A DNA stretch of 64,000 nt from Aquila chrysaetos chrysaetos (taxonomy: Eukaryota > Chordata > Aves > Accipitriformes > Accipitridae): assembly GCF_900496995.4 (NCBI RefSeq), contig NC_044012.1, forward strand, positions 26,611,606 through 26,675,605, read 5' to 3'. Each line of letters starts with the position of its first letter. Within the stretch, counting starts at the first letter, position 1. Below the pieces are notes generated by a model. The model had not been told where the DNA came from. It saw only the letters and a list, made by a program, of their open reading frames with translations, and did not search any database. A program made the translations under genes and the position numbers. Shown one piece after another: positions 54,301 through 64,000 of the stretch.

Positions 54301-56374
54301 TGTATGGAGATTATTTTTTTTTAAGAAAGAAAGAAAAGAGAAAAAAATAATAGATATCCCTCCAGCTGAAAAATACTTTTGCAAATGGGAGCTAGGACAA
54401 GATATTTTTATAGTATCTCCTCATTAAATATAAATCCAATTTTGGTTCTTTTTTTTCTTTTGTTATGTATTATAATACATACTATTCTCTATATAATTTA
54501 TGTTGATGAGGATGACATCACAGCATGATATTACTTTATCCCTCTGTTTCCCTTTGTTATGTTTTGTCACCCTCTCCCCTGCATCATCCCTTCTCCAGGA
54601 GTCCCTGTCCCCACTGCGGCAGCTTGCAAACACTAGCCAAAGACGCAGCAGGTTTTGGGGGAACACAGTAGAGTAGTGCAGGCACCACCCCGAAACTCTC
54701 TGCTGAGCACCCTGCTGCCACCCGTCCACTCCCTGGTCACATCTCCCTGCTGTGCCAGGACTGAGGAGCCCCCGCTCCCACAGCCCTGACGCCATCTCCG
54801 CTCTGCCCAGGAGGTCACGTCCACAAGGAAAGGTTGCAGGATGAGTCCCAAATTCAGCAAAGGACCAGAGCCCCGGCCCCTTGGTTTCAGCAAGTGCCAA
54901 AGTCGGCTGCAGTTCGGCAAAGCACATGTGTAAATCCCAGCGGCATGCTGAACTGGGGCGTCTGGCGCCAAGTCAGTCCCATTTGCTAGGTCCACTCTAT
55001 CCCCCAACGGGTCTGATCCTGCCTGGACCTGGAAGCCTCCTGCTAACAGCTCAGCACCTTCCAACGCAGCTATGCTCTGAGCCCCCCAGGTTTTTGGGGA
55101 CCTGCCCTCCATCCCACTGCTCGCGCCCTCAGAGGCCAGGTCGCCTGCCTCGCAAAAGCACCCCGACACAGCTCAGCCCTGCAGCAGGGTGAGTGCCCAG
55201 GGGAGACTGCCACCAGCATACATCTGGGCATGGCAAGTCACAGACGGGTCCTCAGCCGGGTCCCCACCCTGGCTCCACCATCCCCACCGGCAGATGGAAA
55301 AACTCGGCAACAACCTGCTCCCCTGCCCGGCCAGCAGCATGGAGGGGAAGCCAGCAGCGTTCATTTGTATTGGGCCACCCGCGAGGTCCCATCCTGCAAG
55401 CATGGATGCACGTGCTTTGCTTTACCACTGCCAGGAGCCAGCCCAATTTTGGTGGGCCGCTCGCTAGCCGTAAAGTTAAGTCCCCGTGTGATTTGCAGGA
55501 TGGGGGTCTTGAGGACCAGGCTCCCTGCAAGGGGTTTTGCTGCTCCTAAACCATTGGGAGGGAGAGCCGGGTGGCTCAGCGAGACCCAGCTTCGTGTGCC
55601 GGGTCCCAGCACCACGTGCCTCCCTCCTCCCATGGGCGTAAGTAGGGTGCCCTGTATCAATTTAGCACCCCAAATGGGTGCTATCCCACAGAGTCTTGGG
55701 AGGGATGTTTAGGGCAGTTGAAGCTAGCGAGATTTAGCCTAGCTGGTTTACACTGCTGCTCCTATTGCAAGGTAGGCCACCGAAGGCATCCCTGCTCGGA
55801 CCTTGCTGCAGAGAAGGGCAGGGTGCAGGGAGGAGGGGTCTGTCTTTAGTTAACGTTATTGCTGGTGAATTAGACCAACAAGCCATTTTTAGTCACCTAT
55901 CAAGGAAGATACAAGTCAGAGCAAATAGTTAAGGTCATGGGCATTTTTCTTGTTTTTTGTTTTTATTTTATTTTTTTTAAGGTTTTTATATATATACATA
56001 TATTTAAAAAGAGAGGAAAAAAAAAAAAAAGTTACGCAAATTTGTTGTTTAAGCCCCGCAACCGGGCTCCCCATGGATGCTAACAGGCAGGGCCTGGCAC
56101 TGCCCCTCTCTGGGTACCCCCGACAGGTCAGGGAGCGGTGGGGGCTGCAGCTCTCCTGCACTGCCCAAGCCCCCCCTGCAGCCCCCTCTCAGGCCAGAGG
56201 TAGCTCTCGGTGCGTTTTACAGCGCCTGTTTTTCTTTCTTCCAAAGTTGCTACATCAAAATATGGAGTTGGTCGGGGTATGGGGGAAAGCCGGGGAAAAG
56301 GAGAAATCAAAATAAAACAGGGGCCGAAATACTTCTATTCATTTTAAACTAGAACTGCTACATCAAGCTTTCTT

Positions 56375-56425
56375 TTAATATATATGTATATGTATATATA
56401 TATGTATATATATATATATATAAAG
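56375..56425. repeat. (TA)n microsatellite
   Basis: Nearly pure TATATA with occasional TG, in the MEX3A 3' flank. Confidence 0.85.
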
Positions 56426-57042
56426 GTTATTGGAACTGAAGATTTTATTAAAGGCCAACTTGGAGACTTGAGTAGGAACCTCGTCTGCAGAGAGGGGCAG
56501 ACATGCCGCTGCCTGGACAGACGGACAGCCCCCCTATGGTTCCGATCAGCAAGCATGGACGTTTGTTTGGGTCATTATTCCTTTTTTTTTCCTTTTTTTT
56601 TTTTTTAAAGAAAGGTTTTTTTTTTTTCTCTAACATTTTTCAGCATGCAGGAGGCTTTTACATCGTTTTCGCTCGTTAAGGTAAGGGAGGAGATAAAAGG
56701 AGCAAACAAGAGCCCCCCTCACCTTCCCCCCTCCCCACTCCCTCGGGTCAGTGCTAGAATAGGTCCCCCCCACCCCAGGTCCCCGACACGGGTGTCTCCT
56801 TCCCCCCTCCCCGCTCCCACCCACCTCTTCACAACCTGGCATCAAATAAAGACATTGATCAAAAACTTGCTCACATTACCACGAACAGACTTCACTCAGC
56901 CAAGAACGACTAGTCACTCAACTAACATATCGGCCCCGGGGGACTTGGCCAGGGAAGCATTTGCCGTTGCAGTTTCCAGCTAAATCCCCTCCATTACCAA
57001 CACGAACATTTCCGAATGCCCCTTTGAAGGGTGGTTGGATCC

Positions 57043-57061
57043 CCCCCCCCCCCCCCCCCCA
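57043..57061. repeat. Poly-C run
   Basis: About 18 consecutive C bases on plus, giving a G-run on the MEX3A sense strand. Confidence 0.9.
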
Positions 57062-58061
57062 CCCACCCCTGTAACCCAGCTCTTGCCCCAACCACTCTCT
57101 CGACATCAGCGGGAGAAATTTGCACAATGAACGGTTAAAATACAACCCTGGGGTGGGGGGATGGAACATGACGGAGGAGGTGGTGTGTAGGTAGGGAGGG
57201 GAGAGGTTACTGCCCAGAGAACAGAAATGTTGCCCCTCTCCCTTCCCCTTCCTTTACTGGGACCAAACCGAAGCCAGATTTTGAACGAGAACTGGGCCAC
57301 TTTTAGAAAGGACATGGCCAGAGCTGGCCAGGGCAATGAAGCCTTTGCCGAGGCCACGCTTCCACGGGAGGATGACTTTCACATCTGTGCCCTGGGACAG
57401 CACCAGGCCGTGGAGCCTTTGGGAGTTTGGCCGGAGCAGGGCTGGCCAGCATCCCCAGCCCTCTGTTGCCCCATGGCTCCCACATGGCACCCACACCGGC
57501 GGGTCCAAAACACGGCGCTTTCCCCGGGGCAGCGCTCACATCCCAACCCGGTCCTGGTGCAAATGGCTGTGCGCACCACAGGGCCGGGAGAACCAAGCAG
57601 CCGGAGATTTCTTAAAGCTTTGGGGAGGAGGTGAGTACAAATTCGACCTGATAGTGTCCCTTTAGCACATTTTTTTTTTTTTTTTTACTTTTTCCAAAAC
57701 ATCAGCATCCACTTCAGAGCCTAGGAACGTTGTCCACCCCTCCATCTACCTCTTGCCCCTATGTAATATTTTACCGTTGATGCAAAATGGTGGAGGCACA
57801 TCATTTTATGCCCCTCCACCTGATATCTGAAGATCGAAAGTGGATCTTTATCGACACAGAGCACCGGAACGGCCTGCCCCGAGAGTGGCAAGCTCAGCCT
57901 CTCCTCCGGTGACCGAGGATGGCTCGAGCAGACCATACCGGGGTGGAGGCAGCAACCGGGAGCAAGCGGCGGCAAACTGAGCAGAAGAGGGGATGTTCCC
58001 AGGAACACTATTACGATGAAAATAAAGTCTCCTGTAACTGAAGGGGAAAAAAAATCTCGGG

Positions 58062-58062
58062 C

Positions 58063-58091
<29 letters not shown>
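58062..58091. repeat. Poly-T run (poly-A on the MEX3A sense strand)
   Basis: About 30 consecutive T bases. Could be the A tail of an old retroposed copy on the minus strand or a simple repeat; no adjoining element is recognised. Confidence 0.85.
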
Positions 58092-58096
<5 letters not shown>

Positions 58097-58212
58097 AGAA
58101 CTGTCTCTGCCAAGTTGTGAAACTTGTTGGTTCAGTTCTAAATCAGGGTCCAGGATCTGTGAGCAGAAGTCGAGGGGTAGGAAATGGGGAAGTGGTGGTG
58201 GTGGGAGAAAAA

Positions 58213-58310
58213 TTATATATATATATGCTTTTATATACACATATATATATATATAGGTGCTTGATGAGTTAAGTGCCTATATATATATATACACATATAT
58301 TTATAGATAG
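58213..58310. repeat. (TA)n blocks forming an inverted repeat
   Basis: ATATATATATAGG (ending 58257) can pair with CCTATATATATAT (from 58276) around an 18-base loop, giving a stem of about 15 bp. Further TA tracts flank it. Confidence 0.7.
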
Positions 58311-58879
58311 GTATACTGGTACTTGATAGGTTAATCCAACACACATCTTTACCATCACAGCATTTTGGCATCCAGAAACTGGTTGAACAAACCTGATGAT
58401 GTTAAGATGCTGGCTTGCATCTTGTGTGCATTGGCACAGAAGCCAGATTCAAAGCCCATCCTCTCCCACTTCCCAATGGTTTAAAAAGTATCTGATTTAA
58501 CAAAACCAGGAGTCTTGAAATGATTAAAGGATGTTCAACAAGGCAATTTTTTTTTGTTTTGTTTCATTCTGAAAAAAATATAATATATAAAAGTGGCCAA
58601 CCTCAGGAAGATCCAGGTAAAGGACAGCTGAAGAGGTTTTGGTCCATAAAGAAATAACTTTTTCTTCTTTTTTTTCCCCCACTCGGTTTTGGGTAACAAA
58701 AGTTTTGGTCCAGTTTAAAAACAACAACAACAAAATTATATATATAAACTTGGGGTTTTTTTTGCTTTCTGTTGGGATGCATGTTGGTTTCATATGGGCT
58801 CATTGCCTGTATTGCATGATCGTCTTTCTTAGGTTTTGGTGCGATATATATATTTTTTAAGAAAAGAAAAGCACAATGT

Positions 58880-58922
58880 TATGTGTGTGCATGTGTGTGT
58901 GCGTGTGCATGCGTGTTGTGTG
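58880..58922. repeat. (TG)n microsatellite
   Basis: TGTGTG interrupted by CATG and CGTG words. Confidence 0.85.
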
Positions 58923-59865
58923 TAGCTGCAGCTGGCATCACTTGGAAAAAAGGATGAAGACTGAACTACGGAAACGTGGAAGTCAATACACTCCCCCCAT
59001 GGATGGGAACTCAGGACTGCTTTTGAAATACCCTGTTAGTGACTCCTGATTCGTCTGATGAACAAATCCCTGCTCGGATAAGGAAAAAAGAACAAAGTTC
59101 CAGACTCCATGGTGGCTCAGAATAATAAAATAAATGCTAATCGCCCAGTGTGATTCCAATAGGTTCTTCCAAACCTTCTTCAGTTTCACTGGCGTCATTT
59201 TTATTTCTTCATCTTCTTTTTTGATTTTCTTTTTTTTGTGGTTTTTTGTTTGGTTTTTTTTAGAAAAAAAGGAAAACAATAAAAGTTCTTTAGCTGCTGT
59301 GGTTTTTTTTTGTTTAAATCTTTGAGGTAATACAGTTGTGCCCTCGTTCTAACAGGTTCCCAGAGGTTGATGGTTTCTTTTTTGTTTTTCTAAATCCCCG
59401 TCATCCGTTTTCCTTTCTTTCTATTTGTTTCTTTCTGAGCTCCCAGTTGGGCTGACATCCCTGGGGGGGAGGAGAGTAGGGGCTTCAGACCAAGATGAAG
59501 ATTGAACGTGGCTGGAGAAGAAAGGCTGGCAGGGCCCTCCCCATGTCCCTGCTCCCTTCCCCGTCTGATCAAGATGGCCTGGCTTGGTCAATGCAGAGAA
59601 GTCCCAATCTCACCACCAAAAAAAACTGAACTAAACCGCTTTGCTTGCGAGATCCGAGTGTGCGTTCAGAGTACTTGTTTTAAAAAAGACATTGCAGGCT
59701 GGAGCATTGTTCGCCCTTCAAAATTTCTGGCTTTGCTATTCATTTTAATTTTATTATTCACTTTTTTTTTTAAAAAATAACATACATTGCTTGTAAAATA
59801 ATTTCTTTTTTTTCTTCTTCTTCTTCTTTAAATTAATTTATTCTTTCATTCGTTTGTTCTTCAGA

Positions 59866-59920
59866 TGTCATTATTATTATTATTATTATTATCATTATTA
59901 TTATTATTATCATCATCATT
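59866..59920. repeat. (ATT)n / (AAT)n trinucleotide repeat in MEX3A 3' UTR
   Basis: About 17 ATT/ATC triplets, 70-125 bases beyond the MEX3A stop, hence inside its 3' UTR as (AAT/GAT)n on the sense strand. Confidence 0.9.
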
Positions 59921-59990
59921 TTTCTTTCCTGGACCCCCCCACGCTCCCTTCCTACCCCCACCCCCCACCCCAATGCCCTGCTCTGTCTCT

Positions 59991-61096
59991 TTAGGAAAAT
60001 ATTCTAATGGCCTGAGTGGCTGCAGCGTGGCAAACCGGGCACTCTGGATCAGTCCTCTCACAGATCCTCACGGCACACTCCATGCAGAAGAGGTTGTGGC
60101 CGCACGGCACCAGAGCTGCCGTAACTTCGCTTTCGAAACACACCATGCACTCGCGGCTGCTGGAGACAGACGTCCGGGCAGCAGTAGTCGTCCCCAGCTT
60201 GGAAAACCCTTGGAGCGGTTCCCCCTGCGACCGCCTGGGGAGACCAGAGAGATTGGGCTCTTGGATAGAGGAGGATGGGGAGCGATGTGAATTTGGGTGG
60301 ATGGCGCCAGTACTGCTGGACCGCTGCTGCTTCGAGAAGAGCACTGAGACAGGGTTGGTGTTCTCCTGCCCAGCCCACATTGGGGCACCCGACTCCGGCA
60401 CCCCGTAATACAGATCTTGCTTGTTCACGCCATAGTTGGGGAAGAGGTAACCATAATTGAAGTCGTTTTGGTCATTCAGCCGGGGGGTCTCGTAGACGGG
60501 GTCAACGGAGCAGTCGCCGATGCACCCCAGGCTGTTCTGCCGGAAGGTGGAGAGGGGCTTGCAGCCCGGCGCCGGCGTATGGACCCGCCAGGCCTCCGAG
60601 TAGCGGTTCTCCATGCCGGAGTCGGGGCTGCTGGAGAGGAAGTCATTCTCATTGTTGTACTCCAGGATCTTGCCCGTCCTCACTGCGATGTGGGTCTCAA
60701 TCTCCTCCCGGGCACGCTCAACATTGCCTGGTGCACCGGTGATTTCAAAGACGGGGTCCCGGTCCCGGCTGGGTGTGATAATGTAGGTGTTGGTCTGCTG
60801 CTGGATCCGCTTGATGGTGGCTCCTTTGGGGCCCACCACCAAGCCCACCACACGGTAGGGCACACGCACCCGGATGGTGACTTGCCCCGGCAAGGTGGGA
60901 GCACTGCCAAAAGTGGTGCCAGCCTTGTTGCGGGAGGCCCTGATCATGGAGAAGTGCTCGGCGGCAGAGATGATCTCCCGCCGGGCCATGGCCACGTCCT
61001 CCCGCCGTCCCGTCACCATGAAGACTGGCTCCTCACCCCGCACTGGAGTCTTGATGTAGGTGTTGGTCTTTGCCCGCAGGGCTTTGATCTTGCAGC
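59991..61096 (-). CDS. MEX3A: MEX3A RNA-binding E3 ligase, last coding exon (partial gene)
   Basis: MEX-3 family RNA-binding protein that combines two KH domains with a C-terminal RING and controls mRNA stability. This exon (acceptor CCCCAAG just above 61096, stop 59993-59991) encodes the last 367 residues. It opens inside KH1 ([40 protein letters not shown]). It holds all of KH2 with the GPKG loop ([20 protein letters not shown]), then [15 protein letters not shown] and a Ser/Pro-rich linker. [17 protein letters not shown] precedes the C3HC4 RING ([37 protein letters not shown]) and the family end ATQAIRIFS. The linker wording ([41 protein letters not shown]) identifies MEX3A rather than MEX3B-D. 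The first coding exon lies beyond the right edge. It converges with the RAB11-like gene. Confidence 0.97.
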
Positions 61097-63129
61097 CTTG
61101 GGGAAGAGAGAGAAAAGAAGGCAGGAAGGTTAGAGAGGCTGTCCCACCACCCTCCCCTCTCCTCAGGAAACCAGGCTGAGCTGTCATGTTTTCAGCAGGC
61201 CCTGTACCCACAACAGCCACTGCCTGGGGACCTAAAATGAGGGAAAGGCCCTTTCCTCACTAACCCTGACAGGAGAAATGCCAGAGGAAGGCTTCCCTGC
61301 ACCATCCCCAGAGAGCTCAACCCTCAGGAGCTCCCAGCTCCCTCATCCTCAGGTGGGTGTCGCCATTTTGTGTGCTGCCCCCCCAACACGCAATCCCCCT
61401 CAGCCGCCTCCCCTCAGAAATCAGCCACTCCTCAGCAATCACCCCTCAGAGATCTCCCTTTCACACCCCCCCAGGCACCAGGGAGCTGGGAAGGGGGGGA
61501 ATTCAAGCCCTCCCCAAGGGCCAGCGGTCCCTGTGAGGAAGCCTGTTCCTGCTGAGGCCCAGGCCCCGCCATGTTGCCCCTCAGAGAAGATGGCCACCCT
61601 GGCTCTCCTCTCATCAGAGCGGCTCTCAGGACAGGAAAGATTTGGCTGACACACAGGGCTGTGGGAGAGGCTGGAGATGACAGGAGAAAGCAGGGGGATG
61701 CTGAGTCCATGGACAGGCATGGCTGATGTGGAGCCCCTTGGCCACTCCATGCCAGCTCACAGGGAGCACGAGGGGAGAGCCGTCTGCCATAACTCAAGAT
61801 TGCAGAGCCCTCCATGGGGACTCTTGTCCTACTGTGGAGCTTTTGGGGTGAATCTGGTGTGACCTGGATCACTTTTGGGAGGCCAAGTTTGGGGGGGGTG
61901 TGGGTAGCAGAGATGCAGCAATTTGGGCTCCCCACCTCAGATACAGTGGGACCCCAATTGTCAGCACTGCTAGAAGGCCAGGGGGTAGCAGGATGCCAGT
62001 ATTTGTTTTAGGGTCAAAACAGCAAGAAATGAGGCAGGGCTGCCTTCCCATGTCCATGTAGAGCCCCACCACAGGCTGTGCACAGACCCTTGCTCCTGGC
62101 GCTCACCAGAAGCTGCAGTGAAGGCACGGCGCTGGCTGCCCGGGGAGGGGAGGCCATCCAGCCAAGGGCTGTGTTTTGCCCTTGACTCTCCATCTGCTGT
62201 ATCAAACACTGATGGCTGCAGGCCTCCCCAGCACAGTGATCCGGGCACTCAGACCCTTTCCTGACGTCACTTGCCATCCCAGTGCTTTTGTAGATCAGTA
62301 TCCACCTTCCTGGAGCCCACCAAACCTATTCCCCTTGCTCCTTAGAGCTCAGAAAACATCCTTCTGCTTTTCCAAAAAAGGCAAGAGGCTTTTCAGTATG
62401 TTTTGGCTTCCAAATCGTTTTTTAGAGGGGTTTAGAGCCAGCTGTGTGACTCCAGGTTCCTAGATGACACTAGGATGCCATCAAGCAACCAAGTATTTTT
62501 ACAGATGTGGCACAGTTTTCTAAACTACTTCTGGAAACCCTCCCTGCTGCCATCCCTCTGACCCCTCTCTCCAAAAGCCTTACTCTGTGCCCGAAGGCAT
62601 TTTCAAAGCCTGGCACCAAGTTCCCATGCAGACTGGGGCTTCCTCTGCAGGGAGGTTTGCTCTAAGCTCGGGTCTCTAAGAAAAATAAAAAAATGCAATT
62701 CTCCAGGGCACCGCATTTCTACAAGTGCAGATGGAGTAAGGTAAGCATTTTGCCCTGGTTTCCCAAGGATTCAGGTGTCCGACTCAGGGCTCATGGAACA
62801 AGAGGATCAGGATATGGCATTGAAACCTCTGTGAGATCCCCCTCCCCACCCCCACCCCATCTTCTCTCCCCAAAAGGAGCCCATCTCTTGTCCTCTCCTC
62901 TGACCATCTGACACCAGCAAGTTTTCCTCAACATACTACACTGACATCGTACTTTAATACAAGACGACCTGCACACGATGCTTCTGCTACCAAGAAATTA
63001 AGATTCCTCAGCTCTTTGGCTGGAACATTATTATTTATACAGATCCTAATAAATAACAACATCTCTCCCAGCTGGGAATTCAGGGCTGCCACTCACTTAG
63101 TGCTGCCACTTATCTGCAGCTCATCTCAT

Positions 63130-63256
63130 GAGACACAGACTTGTGACATCGGGGTATTTACAGGAACGTAACGATCCCACCACCACGTATCATTAGCAAG
63201 AATCGAACCCCGCACCTTTAGTGATAAAAACAGAGCCTTGTGCCACTACAGCTGAC
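63130..63256 (-). repeat. tRNA-derived SINE remnant
   Basis: On the minus strand GCTGTAGTGGCACAAGG (A-box-like) is followed, after an anticodon-arm-like TTTTTATCACTAAAGG, by GGGGTTCGATTCTTGC, a close match to the pol III B box GGTTCGANTCC. The tail beyond is not assigned to a family. It is too diverged for a functional tRNA. Confidence 0.5.
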
Positions 63257-63539
63257 GAGAATAATTCCCCGCACTCACAGCGGTGGCAGGCACCACACAT
63301 GGTACAACCAATAGTTTCAGCTGCACAAAGCACACTCAGCCTGACAGGTCACACTCGCATCTTGCAACATCGCATGGGACTGGGGTGCAGCCTCGTCAAA
63401 CTGCAGGAGACTGCGCGAACACAAAACCTCCCAGCACAGCTTCGAAACCCCACCGCCTGTCAGAGGGTCTTAGCATTGGTGTAGGACACATGTCGGCGAA
63501 TCCTGACTTCACTGTCGACTCCCAATGCGACTTTTAACT

Positions 63540-63625
63540 CCTCAGAGCTACTTCAGCTCTTTTGAGCCTCAGTCCCCCTTTTGTGGAATGGGAAGAATGG
63601 CTGTCTCTTGCTCTGCGTTACTGCA
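63540..63625 (+). repeat. MIR-like SINE remnant
   Basis: GAGCCTCAGTCCCCCTTTTG followed by GGAATGGGAAGAATGG matches the MIR core order CTCAGTTTCCTCATCTGTAAAATGGG with substitutions. Confidence 0.45.
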
Positions 63626-64000
63626 AAACTTTTTTTAATACTTGGCATTGCGATGCTGCTGCATTAAACCCATTCCTAAGCCACTAATTTCACATTCCTG
63701 GGGAATGGAAATGCTAGATCTGACCCAGAGAAGGAGCTGGGCAAATCCCCAAAATCCAAACCAAATCCACCCCCTGCCAAGTCCAATGTAGCTCACATGT
63801 TACTCCCCACTGAGTGTGCACCCTGAAGTATATTTGCAATGCTTTGTTTAGTACAGTTTCTAAACAGTTGATGTGGACCGATGGTCATCTACAGTGTTGT
63901 GTTATTGGCATTTAGGAAACCCAAAGAGCAAGACTTTATGGTGCTAGGCACGACACAACTGTAGAATAAAACCATGCAGACAAAATCACAGAATAAAGGT

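Larger units (their letters stand above)
48345..59990 (-). other. AT-rich 3' flank of MEX3A, possibly a very long 3' UTR
   Basis: Base composition changes sharply at about 48345, from GC-rich to alternating AT-rich and mixed segments that continue up to the MEX3A stop. No coding exon of a known family is seen. AT-rich blocks lie near 48345-48700, 51850-52450, 53750-54560, 55920-56430 and 57660-59920. At the left border the minus strand reads ATTAAA (48369-48364), followed by T/GT-rich sequence such as CTTGGTTTCTGTCTG, a plausible distal cleavage site. If used, the 3' UTR would be about 11.6 kb. Nearer minus-strand AATAAA words exist, so this is a hypothesis. Confidence 0.3.
61097..64000 (-). 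other. MEX3A intron 1 (partial)
   Basis: No MEX3A exon 1 (Gly/Pro/Ala-rich N-terminus and first half of KH1) is found up to the right edge. The stretch shows only SINE remnants near 63.1-63.6 kb and otherwise nothing recognised. Confidence 0.6.

Noticed and set aside
63181-63256. Functional tRNA gene on the minus strand
   Set aside because: The B box is good but acceptor-stem pairing and the anticodon arm are not convincing; a SINE remnant is more likely.

Overview
This window is a stretch of a vertebrate nuclear genome, most likely a bird. All protein genes are intron-containing and have clear orthologues in human 1q22. The base composition is GC-rich with CpG-rich promoters. A solo LTR of avian alpharetrovirus type sits at 5300-5529; such elements are essentially confined to birds. 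Old MIR-like and tRNA-derived SINE remnants are present, and I saw no clear CR1 copy. Exon limits below were placed by eye from GT/AG sites, reading phase and recalled human protein sequences; no database was searched.

Layout, left to right: IQGAP3 (minus, 5' third only, continuing off the left edge); TTC24 (plus, first coding exon disrupted); NAXE (plus, complete); GPATCH4 (minus, complete, tail-to-tail with NAXE); a 7.6 kb gene-poor stretch with CA-rich and TGC-rich tandem repeats; UBQLN4 (minus, complete, 11 coding exons); LAMTOR2 (plus, complete, head-to-head with UBQLN4); RAB25 (plus, complete); a second complete RAB11-family gene (plus) with the same exon plan as RAB25; a 14 kb AT-rich region; and MEX3A (minus, last coding exon only, its first exon lying beyond the right edge).

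The genes do not form a pathway but share themes. LAMTOR2 (lysosomal mTORC1 scaffold), RAB25 and the RAB11-like gene act in endosome and lysosome trafficking. UBQLN4 and MEX3A act in protein and RNA turnover. IQGAP3 is a proliferation-linked scaffold. NAXE repairs hydrated NADH. GPATCH4 is a nucleolar RNA-helicase cofactor.

Main points for follow-up: (1) an intact RAB11-like gene directly downstream of RAB25, absent from the corresponding human segment as I recall it; (2) apparent decay of TTC24 among intact neighbours; (3) a gene-order junction GPATCH4-UBQLN4 that differs from human; (4) a 93-bp higher-order minisatellite in LAMTOR2 intron 1; (5) opposed polyadenylation signals two bases apart between NAXE and GPATCH4; (6) ZNF143-type and CDE/CHR-type promoter motifs; (7) G-rich sense strands in several first introns.
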